64,000 nucleotides of DNA from Sporopachydermia quercuum. Taxonomy: Eukaryota; Ascomycota; Sporopachydermiomycetes; Sporopachydermiales; Sporopachydermiaceae. The stretch is from the NCBI GenBank assembly GCA_001599295.1, contig BCGN01000009.1, positions 372,001-436,000 on the forward strand, in the 5' to 3' direction. Position 1 is the stretch's first letter; each line of letters opens with the position of its first letter. The notes under the pieces were generated by a model. It did no database searches. It saw nothing but the letters and a program-made list of their open reading frames with translations, and was not told where the DNA came from. This document shows positions 42,584 through 53,495 of the stretch, one piece after another. A program made the translations under genes and the position numbers.

Positions 42584-45565
42584 ATGGTCCAAAGTCATTC
42601 TAATTCAAACCTGTTGAAACCTGATGGAACCCCACGGCTGAGAAACAGAATTGGAACTTCCTGTTTCCAGTGCAGGAAGAGAAAAGTGAAGTGCGATAGA
42701 GAAAAACCAGTCTGCAGTAATTGTATTAGATTAGGATACCCTGAAAAATGCCTGTATCAAGAACCGGAATGGACAACACCAGAGGAGCTGGAACAACTGA
42801 AGAAGGACAATACACAACTAAAGGAAGAACTACGTCTTCTACAGGAATCGCTATCCTGCCTCAATGACGATATTAAGAACTCTTCTAGCTGCTCTGGTAC
42901 TTCCGTAACCGCTGGTGCTTCTGCTACAAGTTCTCCTAGATCAGTACTTCTTAGTCCTGCAAATTCAGGGCATGAAATCAATATTGACGATTTATTATCA
43001 CCAAACGGTTCACTGAACCCAAAAAAGTTCTTTGAACCAATAAAACATCAAAATAGCGGCTCGAATTTGAACCGTTACGATTTTAATAGATTCAATCATC
43101 CGCTACCTTCCACATATGACCTAACAGCTTATAACAATTACTATGGACATGGTAGCAATAGTAACATGGCATCTAGTCTCAGCAATGTAACTATTGCTGA
43201 CAGTCTTGGATACCCATTCGCTAATTATGATTCAACACAAGGTATAGTACCAACAGCAACGTCCATAGAGCACACGTTTGATGGCGATAGGAATACCCAA
43301 GATAAAGTGCTTGATCCAGTGCTTGATCTAACGGAGAAGTTTCACGTTTTAGAAATATCTAAAAACCAAGTGCATCATTTTGGAGCAACCAGTGGGTTAT
43401 CAGCAGTTGCAAACGATATTGGCTTTGTAGGCATTTTCCAAGCAATTAAAAGAGCCGTTAATGATATCGAAAACGATAAGGATAATAGTAATGTAGTTGC
43501 TCGAAGAAGAAAAGTATTATCTCAAACAAATTACATGCGCTTACTACATTTGAATGGTGCCAACTTATTGGGCGGAGGTTCTCTTCTAAATGCCAAGAAA
43601 GAAGATCTAATAAAGCAAATGACAAAGCCTGAAGATTATATCTATGATGATGGTAGTATTCTTGGCTATCTTGAAAGAAAACTACCCACTAGAGACGTTG
43701 TTATGAAGCTTATAGACTACTATCTAAAGCTCTGTAATCATTTTCTATTCAGTTTTGAATTGAATACTTTTAAACAAGACGTTGAACGTTTATTCCCAGA
43801 AACTACTGCTGATGGTATTCCTATCATAAGTTTGAAGATAGTAGTAACCCGTGAGACTGATTATACTATTATATCATTATTATTAGTATTGTTACGACTT
43901 GCATATATTTCATTGCCATGGAGAGAAATCAAGCATGGCTTTCAAACACCAATTAAACCAGAATACCAAGAATGGAAGATCTTAGGCTATGAGGTAGGAC
44001 TGGAGTTATTAAGACAAGATATTACTATAGGAGAAGATTATATTGAAGATTCTAAGGCGGTAATTGCAATGACTGATCCTATTTTTCTAGGATCCTTATA
44101 TCAAATACAACTTGTTTGCGCTATTAAGACGTTATCGATAATTGGAATCCAGCAAAGAGTTGTTTTGGATTATGCTGAGAATCCAGTACTAAGTGGAATG
44201 GCAATGCATGGCTCTATGGCGTATGGACTACATCGCGATCCACAAGTGTTTTCAGGGGTAAACGATGCAAACGTAATATTTGCTTGGAGATCCACTTGGC
44301 TCCAAGTCGTTGTTGCTGATGCCATTGAATCCATGTTTCTTGGTAGATTGAACCTTCTCTCTGATGAGTATTATGATACTAAAGTGCCAGAAGTTAGGCC
44401 AGGAAAAGAGAATGATCGCCAGGAGGTTGAGCTAGTAGCATTCTTCCGCATTGAAGTGGAGTTTTGTGCGTTAGTTACTAAACTTGTTAAATGGTGTAAT
44501 CAAGTAGACACCGAGCCTAGAAGAAGTGATTTGGAGAATTTCTCCAGGGACTTGGAAGATTATCTGAACACTAAAATTGAACCGTTTGCATTTTTATTAA
44601 CTACGCCAGCAGATTTTCTGGCTGGTGTGCGTGCTATTAGACATTTGGCTATGAGAACTATTGGATCCATGCTTCAATGCGTTGTTTTAAGACTTCTATT
44701 TCTTACTTGTGGAAATAGTGCATCGGATAAAGCTTTGTGTAGGAGATATATGAAAGAATGTACTGTTAAGTCGACTGAAATGGTTGTAGCGATGAAAACA
44801 TGGCTTGAAAGGTTTGAAGTTAATTTCCCCTATGAAATCAAATTCACAACTTATCCTTTGCTGTTAAGTCTTGTTATGCATAATCTTCACTTTGCCATAA
44901 CGTTATTGCTTAGGTACATGACACCAGAAATGTCAGATACAGTGAATTTAATATTTATTGATGAGCGAGGAGTTACTTTTCCAGCCCCAGCAGTCTTCGA
45001 TTATCGTCCCGAGCTGAAAGATGAATATACAAGTAAGACAGATATTAATGGTTTCTTGAGAGCAATTGATGGATTTTTTGCGCTGGAGCCTGATAGAAAT
45101 CAGTTCTCATACAACCTATGGCATAGAGTTAATATTGTTTATATGCTATTGAATCTTATCAGAGTTGCTATTATCAATAGTTCAAAAGGTAATTCACCAT
45201 TGAGTCCACCACCAATAAATAATGTTCGAGCGTTGAATCAATTGAGAGCTGTGCAATCTGCTAATTTGTTCAGTATTGTTGGCGATAATAAGAGCAGTAG
45301 CAGAAAAAATGTTTTCTATGAACCAGCCTTTTGGGAAGGACTATTAAAGCAAGCGGACGAAATAAAAGAAGAATTGTATGTCATTAGAGATTATTTCAAT
45401 AATACAAATGAGTCTGAAGGAGAAATTTTAGGTAACCCCGAATATGATGTTAGGTTGTTATTGGCTGTGTTGTATTTCGATGATATTAATGTATTTGATG
45501 TTGGTGATGGTGTTTTACTTGGTGTTGCCCGTGGAGTGAGCAAAAAGAATGAAGGTGACGAATAA
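42584..45565 (+). CDS. Zn2Cys6 transcription factor, HAP1 type (993 residues)
   Basis: The zinc cluster lies at the extreme N terminus: C27-x2-C30-x6-C37-x6-C44-x2-C47-x8-C56 (CFQCRKRKVKCDREKPVC...CLYQ). A predicted coiled coil follows directly (EELEQLKKDNTQLKEELRLL), the classic Gal4/Hap1 arrangement for dimeric DNA binding. The block LDLTEKFHVLEISKNQVHHF and GATSGLSAVANDI match the other two HAP1-type factors nearby, as do HRDPQVFSG and YYDTKVPE. No heme-responsive CP motif is evident, so I do not call it Hap1. The three related genes probably arose by old tandem duplication: they share domain order and motif positions but have diverged widely. Confidence 0.88.
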   Translation: MVQSHSNSNLLKPDGTPRLRNRIGTSCFQCRKRKVKCDREKPVCSNCIRLGYPEKCLYQEPEWTTPEELEQLKKDNTQLKEELRLLQESLSCLNDDIKNSSSCSGTSVTAGASATSSPRSVLLSPANSGHEINIDDLLSPNGSLNPKKFFEPIKHQNSGSNLNRYDFNRFNHPLPSTYDLTAYNNYYGHGSNSNMASSLSNVTIADSLGYPFANYDSTQGIVPTATSIEHTFDGDRNTQDKVLDPVLDLTEKFHVLEISKNQVHHFGATSGLSAVANDIGFVGIFQAIKRAVNDIENDKDNSNVVARRRKVLSQTNYMRLLHLNGANLLGGGSLLNAKKEDLIKQMTKPEDYIYDDGSILGYLERKLPTRDVVMKLIDYYLKLCNHFLFSFELNTFKQDVERLFPETTADGIPIISLKIVVTRETDYTIISLLLVLLRLAYISLPWREIKHGFQTPIKPEYQEWKILGYEVGLELLRQDITIGEDYIEDSKAVIAMTDPIFLGSLYQIQLVCAIKTLSIIGIQQRVVLDYAENPVLSGMAMHGSMAYGLHRDPQVFSGVNDANVIFAWRSTWLQVVVADAIESMFLGRLNLLSDEYYDTKVPEVRPGKENDRQEVELVAFFRIEVEFCALVTKLVKWCNQVDTEPRRSDLENFSRDLEDYLNTKIEPFAFLLTTPADFLAGVRAIRHLAMRTIGSMLQCVVLRLLFLTCGNSASDKALCRRYMKECTVKSTEMVVAMKTWLERFEVNFPYEIKFTTYPLLLSLVMHNLHFAITLLLRYMTPEMSDTVNLIFIDERGVTFPAPAVFDYRPELKDEYTSKTDINGFLRAIDGFFALEPDRNQFSYNLWHRVNIVYMLLNLIRVAIINSSKGNSPLSPPPINNVRALNQLRAVQSANLFSIVGDNKSSSRKNVFYEPAFWEGLLKQADEIKEELYVIRDYFNNTNESEGEILGNPEYDVRLLLAVLYFDDINVFDVGDGVLLGVARGVSKKNEGDE

Positions 45566-46280
45566 TGAAAGTTTGATTAGTAGATAGGTCCTGTGAATGT
45601 ATGCTACGAATGAACACTTGCTAATATGGGTAATAGGTATATTGAAACAAGTGTTAGGAGATACATACGTATACGAATGATGTGTAGAATATGTATATTA
45701 TGTGCAATGTCAATAATGATTTTAATGATTTGCCTAGATTGTTAGATAGAATAAGATATATGAGATAAACAGAGGATATTGGTTCGACTGCTAACGACCT
45801 GTAACTTGGTAGGCATTGGATAATATACTATATATTATTTGAAGAGGACAAAAGAGAAAGTTAATATCATAACCTACTTCATAATTTTTGCTCTCAAGAA
45901 CTCTCCACATATTTTCAACTACGGAACCCATATTTCAATTATAATAATTCTAGTGGTCGACTATTTTCTTTCATATGCTGATGGTTTCTGGTGCATCTTA
46001 GGCTGTTAGGTGAGAGTTTTCTAATCTTGCAGGATAGTTTGTTGTTAGGTTAGGAGAAATTATTGTCCCTTTTAGGTATCTGTGTACGATTCATAATCAA
46101 TTGTATTCAGTATTTACTCTTTTTCTCTGCTATTTATTTGGTATGATTTGATTTTACTGAAAGCTTTCAAGACTACAAATATAATAATTTCTAATATCTA
46201 TTTGATGATTTCCCCTGTTTTCAGGTGGTTGATTGTTGGATGTCATCTCGTTGTTAGCAGAAACTCTGTACCTCACCAGA
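45566..46280. other. intergenic upstream of APC5
   Basis: AT-rich. The APC5 frame is open back to 46233 but only through a TTG codon. No gene is seen. Confidence 0.4.
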
Positions 46281-48719
46281 ATGTCACGAACTACTAGCTA
46301 TATTAGATCACAGTACCTATCACCATATAAGATAGTAGTGCTAATAGTAACAGCTATCTATTGTAATAGTCTAATAAGAGTATCTCACACTAGAAGGAAA
46401 ACACTACAGCATATCCTCAAGTACGTGGGAAACCTAGACTCGACTACAATCAATGTTCCGTTGAATAAATTCATATTTGATCTCCATGAATCAATCCTAC
46501 AGGACTCATCAACCACCAAGATTACCGGTAGTACCAGAATGCTCATAGCGAACATCTTACAAATGGTTAACAGCTTTCAGTCAATTGACCATATGCATAC
46601 GTTTTTCCTCAACATTTCGAAATATGTGTTTCAACCATCGTCAAAAGATAATCAACAGGATGATCTAAAAGCAGAATTAGTTAATCAAGGAATCGTACTA
46701 CATTCCAATGCTACTGTTGAGGATATTAGGCTATTATCAACTTTCAATATCTTAGGGTCATTTGTTAGGAACTGTAAGATGGCATTTGAAGTACTTGAAT
46801 TTGATGCTATGGTTCAACTATGGGAATCTTTTGTTTCTTATAGAAATATTGGTATGAATGATGGAAAAGTGATTACATTGAACCATTCATTAAGTAGTAT
46901 AACAGGTGATTCACCATTAAGTCTAGTAAATACCCCTTTTGTTCTAGGATCTAAGAAGCCGATCTCTATCAAACACTTATTACAATCGCCATTAATGAAT
47001 CACCCTGCTCTAATCGAACAGCGTGAACGTGTTGATGGTCCAATTATAATGACATCAGCAAATGATACAGAGGAACTACTGAATTATCATATTAGACTGT
47101 TTGAAGACAATGGTGTAACTCCATCAGTTGAAACTCGTGATATGCTTGTCAAACTAATCCAAGGAAGTAAAAACGACTTAGCATCGTATCATTACATTGA
47201 ATATCTTATTGCTCTGAAAGCAGGAGACTTTGAGAATAGCTTTGATTTACTGCACAGGTATTTTGATTATATGATGAGTAGTAATAATACCACGTTTTAT
47301 CATTATGCATTGATGAATTTAGCTAATTTACAAGCTGCTTATGGAAATGAGATTGAAACAGTAAGATCAATTGAAGAAGCAATTTCCGTTGCAAGGGAAA
47401 ATAAAGATTTCAATTGCTTGAATTATTTGCTCTCTTGGCTATATAATTACTTGAAAATGCACCCTCATTTGAAACATCACTTTCAGGTGACAGAAGATCA
47501 ACTACTGTTGTTTTTCAAAGTGAAATCTGGTGATTCATCCCCAATGCTGCAATCGATAGCTTTCCAATTAGAAGCAAACCAAGCTTTGGCTGAAGGTGCT
47601 CCTGTTTCTAAAGTATTAGGTGATGTAGTGAAAAGTGGCTATATTGGAGTAACTAATAATGATCACTCAATTCTCTGTAGACAGTCGCAAGTGCAATCAG
47701 CTGTTTGGAGCAGAATTGGCATTCCTAGACTTGCTGGTGTTTATATACACGTAACTTATGACATACTAGTTGAATCAAATATGATGTCGCAACAAGTGAG
47801 TGGCGAGGAAGCAGCAGGATTAATTATACGACAAGCAAGGCTTTCTTTTGAAGAGGGTAAAGTTGAAGAAGCTTTTCAGTTTATCAATGAGATAGGAAGT
47901 ATTGAGAGTTCTGATAGCGAGTCATTAAGAAAGCTTAGCTATCCTCATAAGCTAATACTTGAGGTTGCCTTAGGTATACGGAAAGGAAGATTAATATGGT
48001 GTAGAAACAGGATAAATGAACTATCAAGACTTAAGAATTGTGAATACAGCATTAAATTAGATGTTCTATATTTGAAAGCTGAGTTGGACTGTCAGTTTGG
48101 CGATAGATCTAAGGCACTGAAGCTAGTTGGCAATACTATTGAGGAGATCATCGAAGATGAACAAGATATCTATTATAGACTTAAATTCATGATTAAGTAT
48201 GCTGAAATTCTAGGAGACCAAAACCCTGGGAAGGTCATATCGTTGATTCTCAAGTGTATTTCATTAGCTCATAAGATACAATGCGTTCCATTATTATTGT
48301 CAGCGTTACTATGCTTTAGTAGAATTCTACTTAGCCTAAATGAAGTTGATGATGCCTTAATGATTCTTCACAGTTCGATGCCCAGAGTTATGGAATTGGG
48401 ATATAAAGGACAAATCGCTGAGGGAAACTTTTTACTAAGCGTTGCATGTTTCAAGAAGCTACTGGAAAATTCCGAAAAAACCTCAAACAAGTCCTTTAAC
48501 AAAGCTAGAGAATTAGAAAGAAGTTTAATCGATTATATGGCTAATGCTGTTGAAGTATACAAAGACCTTAGCGATAATTTGAAACTGATAGAATGCTATG
48601 AATTGGAAGAGAAATATTTTGATGTTCTTGATGTCAATGAAGGTNTCGAGAATATTAAAATTATGCAGAAAGAATTGAAAGATTTAATTTTACAAGAAAA
48701 TTCATATTCTCTTGTATAA
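46281..48719 (+). CDS. APC5: anaphase-promoting complex subunit Apc5
   Basis: A TPR scaffold subunit of the APC/C ubiquitin ligase that triggers anaphase and mitotic exit. I start at the ATG at 46281 (MSRTTSYIRSQYLSPYKIVV), giving 812 residues; S. cerevisiae Apc5 is 685. The Apc5 signature repeat is clear: FYHYALMNLANLQAAYGNEI, then IEEAISVARENKDFNCLNYL and LSWL. Helical TPR-like repeats fill the second half (AGLIIRQARLSFEEGKVEEA, LKAELDCQFGDRSKALKLVG). There is no membrane segment despite the hydrophobic N-terminal helix. The N at 48645 falls in a first codon position. Confidence 0.88.
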   Translation: MSRTTSYIRSQYLSPYKIVVLIVTAIYCNSLIRVSHTRRKTLQHILKYVGNLDSTTINVPLNKFIFDLHESILQDSSTTKITGSTRMLIANILQMVNSFQSIDHMHTFFLNISKYVFQPSSKDNQQDDLKAELVNQGIVLHSNATVEDIRLLSTFNILGSFVRNCKMAFEVLEFDAMVQLWESFVSYRNIGMNDGKVITLNHSLSSITGDSPLSLVNTPFVLGSKKPISIKHLLQSPLMNHPALIEQRERVDGPIIMTSANDTEELLNYHIRLFEDNGVTPSVETRDMLVKLIQGSKNDLASYHYIEYLIALKAGDFENSFDLLHRYFDYMMSSNNTTFYHYALMNLANLQAAYGNEIETVRSIEEAISVARENKDFNCLNYLLSWLYNYLKMHPHLKHHFQVTEDQLLLFFKVKSGDSSPMLQSIAFQLEANQALAEGAPVSKVLGDVVKSGYIGVTNNDHSILCRQSQVQSAVWSRIGIPRLAGVYIHVTYDILVESNMMSQQVSGEEAAGLIIRQARLSFEEGKVEEAFQFINEIGSIESSDSESLRKLSYPHKLILEVALGIRKGRLIWCRNRINELSRLKNCEYSIKLDVLYLKAELDCQFGDRSKALKLVGNTIEEIIEDEQDIYYRLKFMIKYAEILGDQNPGKVISLILKCISLAHKIQCVPLLLSALLCFSRILLSLNEVDDALMILHSSMPRVMELGYKGQIAEGNFLLSVACFKKLLENSEKTSNKSFNKARELERSLIDYMANAVEVYKDLSDNLKLIECYELEEKYFDVLDVNEGXENIKIMQKELKDLILQENSYSLV

Positions 48720-49157
48720 GATGGATACTAATAATCGATATCTATATATATCATTAGGTATAATAATGAAAAATAAGACGCTTTAGTGAATGAACATTAG
48801 ATTCATAATTTAATTTAATATAATAAAGCAATGTGTGATTTTAGTAGAATTGTTAAACTCACAATTGAATTTAACCGCCTAACAGATCCCAATCAGATGC
48901 AAGATGTAAAATAGATTATCCCAAAGATGATTATTGTACCTAACACTTAGTAGAGATGGTCAACCTAACCTAACATAAANGTTGCTTGAATGAAATTACG
49001 CGTCTCAAACATTATTATAGCTTCCATCGTTTTTATCATATTACTTTACTTTATAAATCTCAAATGTTTTATGAATATACTTGTATAGTACAATTTATAT
49101 TCCTATTTTTGGTAGAAAGAAAGGATTCACGAATAACTATTATAAGATCGTCTAAGA
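48720..49157. other. intergenic between APC5 and the FPG gene
   Basis: Very AT-rich (TATATATAT near 48745). The frame at 48986-49174 overlaps the first FPG exon and is chance. No gene is seen. Confidence 0.4.
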
Positions 49158-50367
49158 ATGCCAGAACTTGGTGAGGTATGAATCACTTTTATTCACTGCA
49201 TGTTTTACTGTATTGATTGGTTCCTTACATGTAGCGTGATATCTATCCAATCAATTTATCATTAATCTCTTATTCTAACTGTCGAAATAGGTTGCCCATG
49301 CTTCAGCGCTATTGTCAAGATTCCTGAAAGACCATGTGATAAGATCGGTTGCAGTTGCTGATGATCCTATTGTTTTCCAGAAAGAACCTGCTGATAAAAT
49401 CCAAAATGCGTTGTCAAATGCATTCGTAGAATCAGTAGGTACTCAGGGAAAATATTTCTGGTTCAGATATAGAAAACAGTTTGATGGTCCGTCTACCAAA
49501 CGAAAGAAACCTAACAAGAAATTCTTGTCTTCTTCTTCAAAGTCAAAATCAGAAGGTACATTGAAAACAGATAGTGTTGTGTTAATGCATTTTGGTATGA
49601 CAGGCTGGATCAAAGTCAAAGGGGTCAGAACACATATGTTAGTTATGGAAAATGGTGGAGATAAGAAAGCACAAGAATTATTGAATGCAAAAATTGAACC
49701 AGAAAATGAAGATCTAAAAGTAGCAGATGAGAAGAAAGATGCATTAGGTGAATTAGAGTTTGTTGAAGAAGAGGAGTGGCCACCTAGATTTGAGAAAATG
49801 ATGCTTACAACTGAAAAAGATGATGAAATATGTTTTGTAGATGCCAGAAGACTAGGAAGAATCAGAATCTATGAAGATTTACTGAAAGAGGAAGATGGAG
49901 AAGATGAATTGATTGCTTCAATTCCTTACCTATCAGCATTAGGTCCTGACTTCTCAAAAGATAATAAACGTAGATGGGATTTTGATCAGTTTAAAGAAAA
50001 AGTATCTAAAAAGAAGGTTCCTATTAAATCATTATTGCTTGACCAAACTTTCTTTTCGGGGGTCGGAAATTGGATGGGTGATGAAATCTTATATCATTCA
50101 AGAATTCATCCTCAGACTTATGCTAATGTTTTATCAGATGATGAATTGAAAGTGCTATACAAAAATTTGATCATGGTATGTGAGACAAGTGCGCAATATG
50201 GTGGAAATGTGTTGAAACTACCAGAAAATTGGTTGATGCCATATAGATGGGGAAAAAGAAAGAAGAATGAGAAGTCATATACAAAAGATGGGTTAGAGAT
50301 AAGTCATGTTTCTGTTGGAGGTCGTACTAGTTCTTTTGTTCCTAAGTTGCAAAAGGTTAAGAAATAG
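49158..50367 (+). CDS. FPG1: formamidopyrimidine-DNA glycosylase (Fpg/Nei family), 2 exons
   Basis: A base-excision repair enzyme that removes oxidised purines and cuts the abasic site. Exon 1 is only 18 nt (49158-49175, MPELGE) and exon 2 is 49291-50367; the 115-nt intron runs GTATGA...TTCTAAC...AAATAG. The total is 364 residues. The micro-exon carries the essential catalytic Pro2 and Glu3 of the family. Exon 2 adds VAHASALLSRFL, VVLMHFGMTGWI, FVDARRLGRIRI and the helix-two-turn-helix KSLLLDQTFFSGVGNWMGDE. The C terminus has GGRTSSFVPKLQ in place of the four-cysteine zinc finger, as in plant and fungal Fpg (zincless). S. cerevisiae lacks this gene; Candida and other yeasts have it. Confidence 0.93.
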
Positions 50368-51055
50368 AATAATGACGTTAAAAATGAGAAATGAGAGAAA
50401 TATCAATGACGGTGACGGCAAAGCAATTGTAACATAATTGCGCGAATTGAGCGAAATGTTAGGTTGTCTTATTTTCACCTGGTAAATTAGGTTAGGACGT
50501 TTTTTAGTTTGCTAAGCAGGGTGGTACTTTTACCAATTCTGTAAAATGAAGCTGTGAAAAATATTGTGATAGTGATTTTATTCCTACTACCAACCACCAG
50601 CAATCCATTACGATATTTATTTACCCATGAGTTATTGTTATAGAAAAGTGAAATATCAAATGTAGTTAGTAGGATATCCACTGTCGTAATATTTCATCGG
50701 TAATAGACTTCATTGACAATCAGCAAGACTTCCTCATATATGGTATTGTTTCTTTATATTCTGTTACACAACAATTATAACCGTCATGGTCATTATTCAG
50801 TCAAAGGGTAAGATAACCTAATGTTATATCATAGAAACATTCTTTTACTAAGAGAGCAATTGGCTCTACTTTATAAATGTAAAACATTATATGTCAACAT
50901 ATAAAGTATACCATCTATAATTCATTCATTTCTTCGATATCAATAACTTAAATCATTCAGAAAAGCAAAGAACCTGTGATTCAGTTTCAGATATAAGTTA
51001 ATCTAATTTTCTTAAACCTATTCCATTTATTTCTCACAAAGTATACTCAGCTCGA
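50368..51055. other. intergenic between convergent FPG and MLH3
   Basis: 688 bp, AT-rich. Frames at 50487-50681 and 50293-50478 are low complexity. No gene is seen. Confidence 0.4.
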
Positions 51056-53017
51056 TCATATAAATGCCAGCGGTACCATTGAAGGTCTTCCATGGGCACA
51101 TTGGAAAGGTAGTTGACATAAACCAAGTCCTCGGATCAAATCAGAGCATTCATCTTTTGTTAATTCATCACCAAATTTAATAGCATATCTACAAGCTTTC
51201 ATATTTATTAGATTCAATATTCCTCTAGGACATGATTTCAATGCTTTGATCCAATTTAGTTCAGCATTCTCATCATTATGGAAAACACTAAGTTTAATAC
51301 TAATCTTGACTTTATTAGCTAGATCCTCAATATAGTCAACGACCAGAGTTTCTATGAATTTTTCATCAGCAATATTTCTTTCATAGATAAAATAAGGAAC
51401 AGTAAAAATTGTTAATATATATGTGTCATTGATTCCTAACGGCGAACGTATATGATTAGTTGTGAAGAAAATACCCCATTGTCTGAAAAGTTCATTATAA
51501 GACCGGGCTAATAAAAATTGTGACGATGATAAGGAAATAAGAGTTGGCTCCTTTAAACTTGTTAGAGTTATGTTGAATATGTTAGATATATTTGAGTTCG
51601 GTTGTGGACTATCAAAATCAGTACTATTATCCAGTCTACTCAGATTCTCAAAATTCGCAGCACAGGATTTAATATAGTGCTGATAGTACTTTTCTACTTT
51701 AATCCGCTCATCGGAGGCATGTTGATCAAAACATACAATTACTTTCTCATGTTNTCCCTTGTCAATGGTATTAGATGTTCTCGTTACTTTTACTAGTATG
51801 AATTTCTTATCGAATTGTTGTAATATCTGAACACTTTGTAAATCATTCTTCGTGATAAATTGTTTATCCACAAAAAAATGAGGATTTGAATAATATTGAG
51901 AAAGCTCGTATTTGGCACTAGTAAAGTGATTTAGTGATTGTGAACTCAATTCATTGGCCGAATTAGCATTCATATTTAATCTCCGTTTCTTCTTAGAACT
52001 CGATTTATTAGGTGATGTATCCTGTAGAACAGCTTTAAAAGCAGCTGACAGTAATTCTGTAATTATTGGTGCAAGAGACGTCTCGTAAATCGTCTTGAAA
52101 TTATCTTGAAACATCTCATCCTCTAGCACTTGTCCATTTATAAGAATCAAATATGAGCATTTGGAGATGTCCGTAGAACTTTCTATCATCTTTTCAATTG
52201 CCACATTAACTAGACGATTATCTAAAAGTCTGTTATTGAGAAAGACACTATGGATTCCTGTCAGACCATCTATTATCATTCCATGAGCTTTGATATTTTT
52301 CAAGCTAGCATCCACTTCTTTGAAACAGTGCCCATGTTGCTCCAAACTTGGGAATAAACTTCTAACTACCGTCATAAATCTATTTTTACTTAAAGGGTTA
52401 ACTAAAATGTTCTCTGGTATACAGAATTGCTGAGTTTTATTTTTGAATGCCAGTTTAAAATCAATACTGAGATCTGCCTTCCAGGCCATGAAGATGAGCC
52501 AGTTCTTCAAGTAATTCAAATCATCAGAAGATAACAACCCTCTCTCTAAAATTTCTTGTTTTCGAACAGGATAGTTTTCGAATAGAGCTCTGATTTTTAC
52601 CTCAGTGCCAGAAGGAAAAGGAAACCATTTTATCTCGCGAATAGCTTTGGTTCCTTGTTTGAAATATGTACGAGCAGCACTTCCCTCACTGCATCTGTCC
52701 CATTTACTAGTGATTTCTAATCTTGCAAGTTCANGTATGCTCCATAGCGTTTCACCACGATACCCATATGTTTCTAGGTTCAATTTTTTGGATGTGAAGT
52801 TCCTTTTACCAACTTTAGACAGCTCATCTTTGGATATACCAGTCCCGTTGTCTATAACTTGGATTTCAGTATCAGATACTTGAATACCAATAAAAGAAGC
52901 ATTGGCATCAACAGAATTTTGAACTAATTCGACAAGCAGAACCGCAATACTAAAAATCCTGGTTTGAGCCCTTAATATTGATATTACAGAATCATTCAAT
53001 GCTCTAATACCGGACAT
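51056..53017 (-). CDS. MLH3: MutL homologue Mlh3
   Basis: Partner of Mlh1 in the MutLgamma nuclease, which resolves meiotic crossovers and assists mismatch repair. 653 residues (715 in S. cerevisiae). The N-terminal GHKL ATPase has ELVQNSVDANAS (catalytic Glu, Asn), DNGTGISKDEL and GYRGETLWSI. The C-terminal nuclease domain has DQHASDERIKVE (metal-binding DQHA-x2-E-x4-E), ACRYAIKFGDEL and the cysteine-bearing CQLPFQCAHGRPSM motif, so the endonuclease centre is complete. The linker is short and basic (SSKKKRRLNMN). Convergent with FPG. Two N bases lie in the coding sequence. Confidence 0.93.
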   Translation of the reverse strand: MSGIRALNDSVISILRAQTRIFSIAVLLVELVQNSVDANASFIGIQVSDTEIQVIDNGTGISKDELSKVGKRNFTSKKLNLETYGYRGETLWSIXELARLEITSKWDRCSEGSAARTYFKQGTKAIREIKWFPFPSGTEVKIRALFENYPVRKQEILERGLLSSDDLNYLKNWLIFMAWKADLSIDFKLAFKNKTQQFCIPENILVNPLSKNRFMTVVRSLFPSLEQHGHCFKEVDASLKNIKAHGMIIDGLTGIHSVFLNNRLLDNRLVNVAIEKMIESSTDISKCSYLILINGQVLEDEMFQDNFKTIYETSLAPIITELLSAAFKAVLQDTSPNKSSSKKKRRLNMNANSANELSSQSLNHFTSAKYELSQYYSNPHFFVDKQFITKNDLQSVQILQQFDKKFILVKVTRTSNTIDKGXHEKVIVCFDQHASDERIKVEKYYQHYIKSCAANFENLSRLDNSTDFDSPQPNSNISNIFNITLTSLKEPTLISLSSSQFLLARSYNELFRQWGIFFTTNHIRSPLGINDTYILTIFTVPYFIYERNIADEKFIETLVVDYIEDLANKVKISIKLSVFHNDENAELNWIKALKSCPRGILNLINMKACRYAIKFGDELTKDECSDLIRGLGLCQLPFQCAHGRPSMVPLAFI

Positions 53018-53495
53018 TCCAGAATCTAGTTACAATTGGTTGTGTGAATAGTGGGATGGTATTGATAGATGTAGCATTTCAGTCAACTGATGATCAAAAC
53101 AATCGGTATATATAGCTAAAGTAAAAAATAAGTGGAAAATATTGCCTCTTACTCAGTAAAGATATTTTATAAAGTAATATCAATGTCTTCTCCAATCAAT
53201 ATCATCAAATGCTTATATTCNAGAGGTAACCAGTTATAAAAATTAAACTGAAGATAGTGAATGGTTTCTCATAATCGATAAGAATTGTGTTAGGTTATAT
53301 TTAAAAGGGAAAATAATGAAACAAAACCTAAACATCGTTTGGAAACAAACTTTCTTATCCNTCCAGTTCGAGCATTTTACTTCTGTTCGATTCATCTTCT
53401 TCACAATAGAGTAAAATCAAACACCGTTCGAATAAAAATTAAACGCANTGTCCTTTTGAGTCTTTCCTCTGATTTCGAAATATATTATATGTTTC
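53018..53495. other. divergent promoter of MLH3 and the pseudouridine synthase gene
   Basis: 478 bp, AT-rich, with N bases at 53221, 53361 and 53447. No meiosis or cell-cycle element is certain by eye. Confidence 0.35.

Noticed and set aside
42584-45565. Calling this factor HAP1 itself
   Set aside because: The zinc cluster and coiled coil fit the Hap1 type, but no heme-responsive Cys-Pro motifs are evident.
46233-46280. Upstream extension of APC5
   Set aside because: It relies on a TTG codon. The ATG at 46281 is preferred.
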